From: Pseudoneurospora amorphoporcata | Taxonomy: Eukaryota > Ascomycota > Sordariomycetes > Sordariales > Sordariaceae | DNA: 11,427 nucleotides | Assembly (NCBI GenBank): GCA_033297205.1 | Contig: MU859514.1 | Coordinates: 1 to 11,427, forward strand | Direction of reading: 5' to 3' | Shown: positions 7,874 to 11,427 of the stretch, one piece after another | Layout of the letters: every line of letters starts with the position of its first letter | How positions within the stretch are numbered: position 1 is the first letter of the stretch | Notes under the pieces: model-generated | Database searches by the model: none | Told to the model about the DNA's origin: nothing | What the model saw: only the letters and a program-made list of their open reading frames with translations | Program-made: the position numbers and the translations under genes

Positions 7874-10070
7874 ATGAGAATTCCTCATCGTGAAGTTCTT
7901 TCCTTGCTAGCTGTACTCGCCCTAGGCGTGCACGGCCAGCAGTTGAACGGAACCATCCGCGGCCTTGACTACCCTGGTCTCAGTTCCGGATGCCTCACTG
8001 CTCTAAACACCACGGTCGCCGCCTGTCCTGCGTTCCTCGCCAGTGTTTCCGTCGACAACCCCCGCCTCAACACTGATCAGCTCTCGGCCTTGTGCACTAC
8101 GGCCTGCCGGACCGGTCTCACAAGCGTGCGTAGCACTATTGCCGCAGCTTGTAAGGCGGCCGCAGACACGATCGAACTCCCTGACGGGGTTGTCTATCCC
8201 GCCACTCTAGTCGTTGACCGGTTCCTTTATACATACGATCTTTCCTGTCGGAAGGATACGTGAGTTTCTCTCTTCCCGATTGCCGGAGAATAAGCTTCCT
8301 GGGTACTCTCAGAGCCTACATCGCGCAGCATCTCACAAGTCACTTCGTTAATCTAGGTCATCTGGCCGGTATTGTGATGAGCTGTTCTTCTCGTGGCTTG
8401 CCTCTGGCAATGCTACAACCGCGGGAGCGAACTGCTCCGACTGCTCACTTGGCGTAGTGCAGATCCAGCTCAACTCGCCGTTTGGGTATGACGACGATTT
8501 TGCCCTGGGCTTTAAGTCCGCAACAGCAAGTTGCAGCTCAGCTGGGTACACCTTCACAACTCCAGCAACATACGCTGTCAAGACCAACCTCCCCAACGCT
8601 ACGGAGGATGTCAGCACTCCATCATGCTCCAAGCCCTACGTCGCTGTAGCTGGAGATAGCTGCGATGCCATCGCCCTCGCCAAAGGAGTCTCGACATATT
8701 CAATAGTCAGAGCCGGCGGCCTGTTGCCGGACTGTAGTAATCTGCAGGCTGGAGCGTCACTCTGTTTGCCCAGCCCCTGCACCCTGTATCGCGTGCAGGA
8801 GGGCGACACTTGTGCCAGCATCGCCGCAAGTCGCACTGGCCTTACTGGAATAAGCTTGCTGGCATGGAACCCCAACATCAGCCCGATATGCAGCAACATT
8901 GCCGATCTTGTCGGTACATTGATATGCGTCACGTCAGTACCCACACCACCAGAATCCCCAAGCCGCATGATAACAGGTCTAGAACTGACAGTGTTTGGCA
9001 GTCCGCCAGGGGGTACTACCAGCGACGTTACCATCACTGCAGCTCCGCCGGCAACTACAACACCAGCGACTGCTGTGCCTAGGCCGACGAATGCTCACCC
9101 CAATTCTACAGCGCGATGTGCGAGCTGGTATTATGTCCAGGACGGAGACTACTGTCAGAGCATCTCGATCCGGCAGAACATTGCCCTTCCAGACTTCTAC
9201 TTTTTGAACCCAGGTATTGACGCTAATTGCACAAACCTCTGGCTCGATACTTCCTACTGCGTCAAAGCCGTGGGCGACATCAACACTTATTCGGGCTATC
9301 CGTATTCGACATCAGCTATCTACTCGCTCACTTCGTCCGCCTACGTAACAACAACAACGAACGTGACGACAACCGCACCGAGTGTGACACCCATCGTCGC
9401 TTTGCCTCTTGCTCCGGGAACAAAAGCCGGCTGTGATGCTTACGTTGAGTACAAGGCCCCTGATCCCTATAGAGACCAGTCTGAATCGGAGGATGTGCGC
9501 CTCGTCACGGAGCACATGAACAGCTGTGACTTTGCCTCGTCAGCATACCCGGTGTCGCTCGATGATTTCCTGTCGTGGAATCCCAGCCTGGCTTCGATCA
9601 GTCCCTGCTACTTGCAGCCAGGATATAGTTACTGCGCTTTCGACAAGACTTCCTATATTGGTGAGTACAAGCAACCCCCCTTCCGTGACTACCGTCCAAC
9701 AAGACAGGACTAACAGATTGCTTCGCCGGTCAGTCCCAATTCCAGCTAGCTTGTGTGTAAACATCACAACTGCTTACCCTGGAACCGTCTCAACATGTTC
9801 TTGCTTTACGACTGTGATGGGATATGACGCCAACTGTGAGTAGTACACAAACGCACACGAAAACAAATGCCGCAGTCAAAGCATAGTCAGCTAATCGAGC
9901 CTGACATCTACACAGACACCACCTGCGCTGATGTTGCCGCGGACGCCAACATCAAAACATCCGACCTAACCGCCTGGAACCCTTGGATGGGGAGCAACTG
10001 TGACAAGGGCCTGTTTGCAGGCCTCACGGGGACGCAGGAGCGAGCTGTCTGCATCGGCGTCAGAGGCTAG
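7874..10070 (+). CDS. Secreted multi-LysM chitin-binding protein (partner of the chitinase)
   Basis: The predicted extracellular protein has about 644 residues, from four exons: 7874-8259, 8357-9660, 9746-9835 and 9916-10070. The ATG at 7874 opens a signal peptide (about residues 1-21, cleavage near HG/QQ). An N-terminal cysteine-bearing domain (about 25-215), with LNSPFGYDD and the phrase SSGRYCD across intron 1, is typical of the large LysM proteins paired with subgroup C chitinases. LysM modules follow at about 223-266 (VAGDSCDAIA), 270-320 (VQEGDTCASIA...WNPNI), 383-434 (VQDGDYCQSI...NPGID) and 596-642 (TTCADVAADANI...WNPWMG). A degenerate one lies at about 488-556. Thr/Pro-rich linkers separate modules 2/3 and 3/4. 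LysM binds chitin and its oligomers. The acceptor of intron 2 is taken at 9745 because the nearer one at 9716 leads to a stop. All frames are open in this model. Alternative roles include LysM effector (masking chitin from hosts) or self-wall protection; the divergent chitinase favours a chitinase-linked role. Confidence 0.93.
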
Positions 10071-10219
10071 TGAAGATGTCCTCATCTAGACGGGTGGACC
10101 TACTGATGGGCACCCCCCTTCAATCGGCACAGTCTGAGACATCCACCTACATTTGTAATTGAGCCACCACATCCACAATAGGCCATTTTTATATACAAAA
10201 AAGTGTGCAATCAATCCTC

Positions 10220-11210
10220 CTAATGCACGTAAATGCAATCAAGCCCAGAAGTAAGTAAATCCTGCGCTTGCGCGACAACCTCTGGCTGTAGAGCTGGCTC
10301 CGCAGGCTCAGGCCCCCCTGGGCCTTCCAGGGAGCCGTTTTTTGCCTCTGTAATCTCTGCAAGGCGAACAAAGCGCTCATTTCCACCGATTTTGACCCTC
10401 TTGTGAGTACGTGGCTTGAAGGCCTGTAATTCTTCGTCCTTGCGTGCCAGTTCACTGCGTAATTGAGCCATCTCCGTAGTGTAGTAATCGAGTGAACGCT
10501 TGAGCTTCGTAAAGAGGCACCTGACGTCCCTCTGGCTACGCGAAAACGTACTCCGAATAGCCTTCTCGTACTGCTGGAGGTCCTGAGCCCTGCGAGGAGT
10601 CACCCAGACTGCGAGTTCTGGTGGTTCTGGGTCCCGAGGTGGAGTGCTGGGCCTGGCCTCGGGTTCAATGACTGCCTCGGGGTTTTGTAGGATCTGGTTG
10701 CGGTTAATGGGCCAGATTCCGGTTTGCCGGAAGCCAGAGCGCAGGTTAGCACTACGAACACCACGGGCAGAGGCGTCTCTATAGTTCCGCAGGAATCGTT
10801 GCTTGTTAACAGGCGCGGAGCCGCTGAAGTCGGCCAAAAGGGCCGTACCCTCCCTGAAGTACTGCTTTACCGTAGCAAATATGCTCCGATCGAGAGGCTG
10901 CGTCTTATGCGAGGTGTGGGAAGGCAGGAAGAGGAGCTAGACCTTGTGGAGGTATGCTATCCGTAGGAATTCGTCAGTAGTGTGGCTTGCGTGCTCGTCG
11001 AGAACGAGGAGACGCCATTCCCCTCTGTTTTCGGGCTGTGTTTCCGGTAGATAGATTTCCTTGAGCCATTTGAGCGCAACCGTAGCATTGCTCCATCCTG
11101 TGGTCGAGTAGTCATACTTCCAGCCAGGCAGTTCCTTCTCCTTCTCGAAGTTCTGTGAAAACCACTGCCCTTGAAGCGATGCCCCTGTGAAGACAATATC
11201 GCCCAGGAAC
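10220..11210 (-). pseudogene. Truncated Fot1/pogo-type DDE1 transposase relic
   Basis: One minus-strand frame runs from about 11210 to the stop at 10220-10222, broken by one in-frame TAG at 10939-10937. It shows features of the C-terminal two thirds of fungal pogo-superfamily transposases: GASLQGQWF; LLVLDEHASHTT, holding the second catalytic Asp; LLFLPSHTSH then QPLDRSIF, holding the third acidic residue; SANLRSGFRQTGIWPINR; and a charged, coiled-coil-like tail ending CIYVH. The helix-turn-helix (CENP-B-like) N-terminus and the first catalytic Asp are missing, because the frame closes at a stop near 11211 and the sequence beyond is unrelated. It cannot encode an active transposase. It lies about 150 bases past the LysM stop. 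I could not find matching terminal inverted repeats in the window, so its boundaries are not set. Confidence 0.85.
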
Positions 11211-11427
11211 TAGGAGACTGTCTAAAAACTAGGGGGAGAATATCTGCGTCATCGCCCTTCGTCGTCGTCGATGAGGCAAGATAGAGAAAGGAAGAGCAAG
11301 TTAGAAGAAGGAAAAGTGAGGAAGATGAAGGTAGTGTCACACGGACATTTGCCTACAGTTCTGGGTTAGGGTTTCCAAGGCTAACAGAACCTCAACGCTT
11401 GACGTCAGCCTTATAAGTGCCGCTGTA
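11211..11427. other. Non-coding end of window with purine-rich tract
   Basis: I see no gene here. Positions 11266-11335 are strongly purine-rich on the plus strand (GA runs). A GGGTTAGGGTTT stretch lies at about 11364-11375, and a complete CRE palindrome TGACGTCA at 11400-11407 is followed by a TATAAG. The last elements could be a promoter for a gene beyond the window, but that is a guess. Confidence 0.3.

Noticed and set aside
11361..11377. Telomere-like GGGTTAGGGTTT, and CCCTAACCC near 7590
   Set aside because: Each is only one to two repeat units with no array, so there is no evidence of a chromosome end or a telomere fusion scar.
1..11427. tRNA, rRNA, CRISPR arrays or bacterial-type operons
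   Set aside because: No cloverleaf with a T-loop signature, rRNA core or regularly spaced repeat was seen; the intron-rich genes show the DNA is fungal.

Overview
The window is nuclear DNA from a filamentous ascomycete (Pezizomycotina). Evidence for this: many short introns (about 56-102 nt) with GT..AG ends and CTAAC/CTGAT-like branch sites, secreted proteins with chitin-binding modules, and a decayed Fot1/pogo-type (DDE1) transposase. I cannot name the genus from sequence alone.

Layout, left to right. Positions 1-999 hold no gene I can support. Positions 1000-1260 (+) look like the surviving 5' end (signal peptide plus propeptide) of a secreted pepsin-type aspartic protease whose mature domain is absent. 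Positions 1603-2268 (+) encode an intact, intron-less, acidic protein of 221 residues with no function I recognise. It ends tail to tail, 52 nt from the next gene. Positions 2321-6697 (-) are a large, intron-rich, killer-toxin-like chitinase gene: signal peptide, two CBM18-type chitin-binding modules, a GH18 domain with an intact DIDWE active site, a cysteine-rich repeat region, dibasic sites and a long C-terminal domain. Positions 6698-7873 are a shared divergent promoter region that carries two nearly identical 42-bp direct repeats and a 15-G run. Positions 7874-10070 (+) encode a secreted multi-LysM protein in four exons. Positions 10220 to about 11210 (-) are a 5'-truncated DDE1 transposase relic with an in-frame stop; the last 217 bases hold no gene.

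The core of the window is the divergent chitinase/LysM pair. In Kluyveromyces lactis zymocin, the alpha-beta precursor joins chitin-binding and GH18 modules to a Kex2-processed beta part. In many filamentous ascomycetes the equivalent modules are encoded by two adjacent divergent genes, as here. The chitinase would bind and cleave chitin and the LysM protein would bind chitin or its oligomers; both are predicted to be secreted. Whether the pair acts in antagonism of other fungi, self-wall remodelling or host interaction cannot be read from the sequence.

Two places in the chitinase gene suggest damage or assembly error. One is a change of reading frame just before the dibasic sites (about 3715-3770). 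The other is an intron junction (about 4171-4220) where the best splice sites create a stop. An open model can be drawn through both only with weaker sites, so the gene may be a recent pseudogene. Relics of a protease and a transposon on either side fit an accessory, repeat-affected region.
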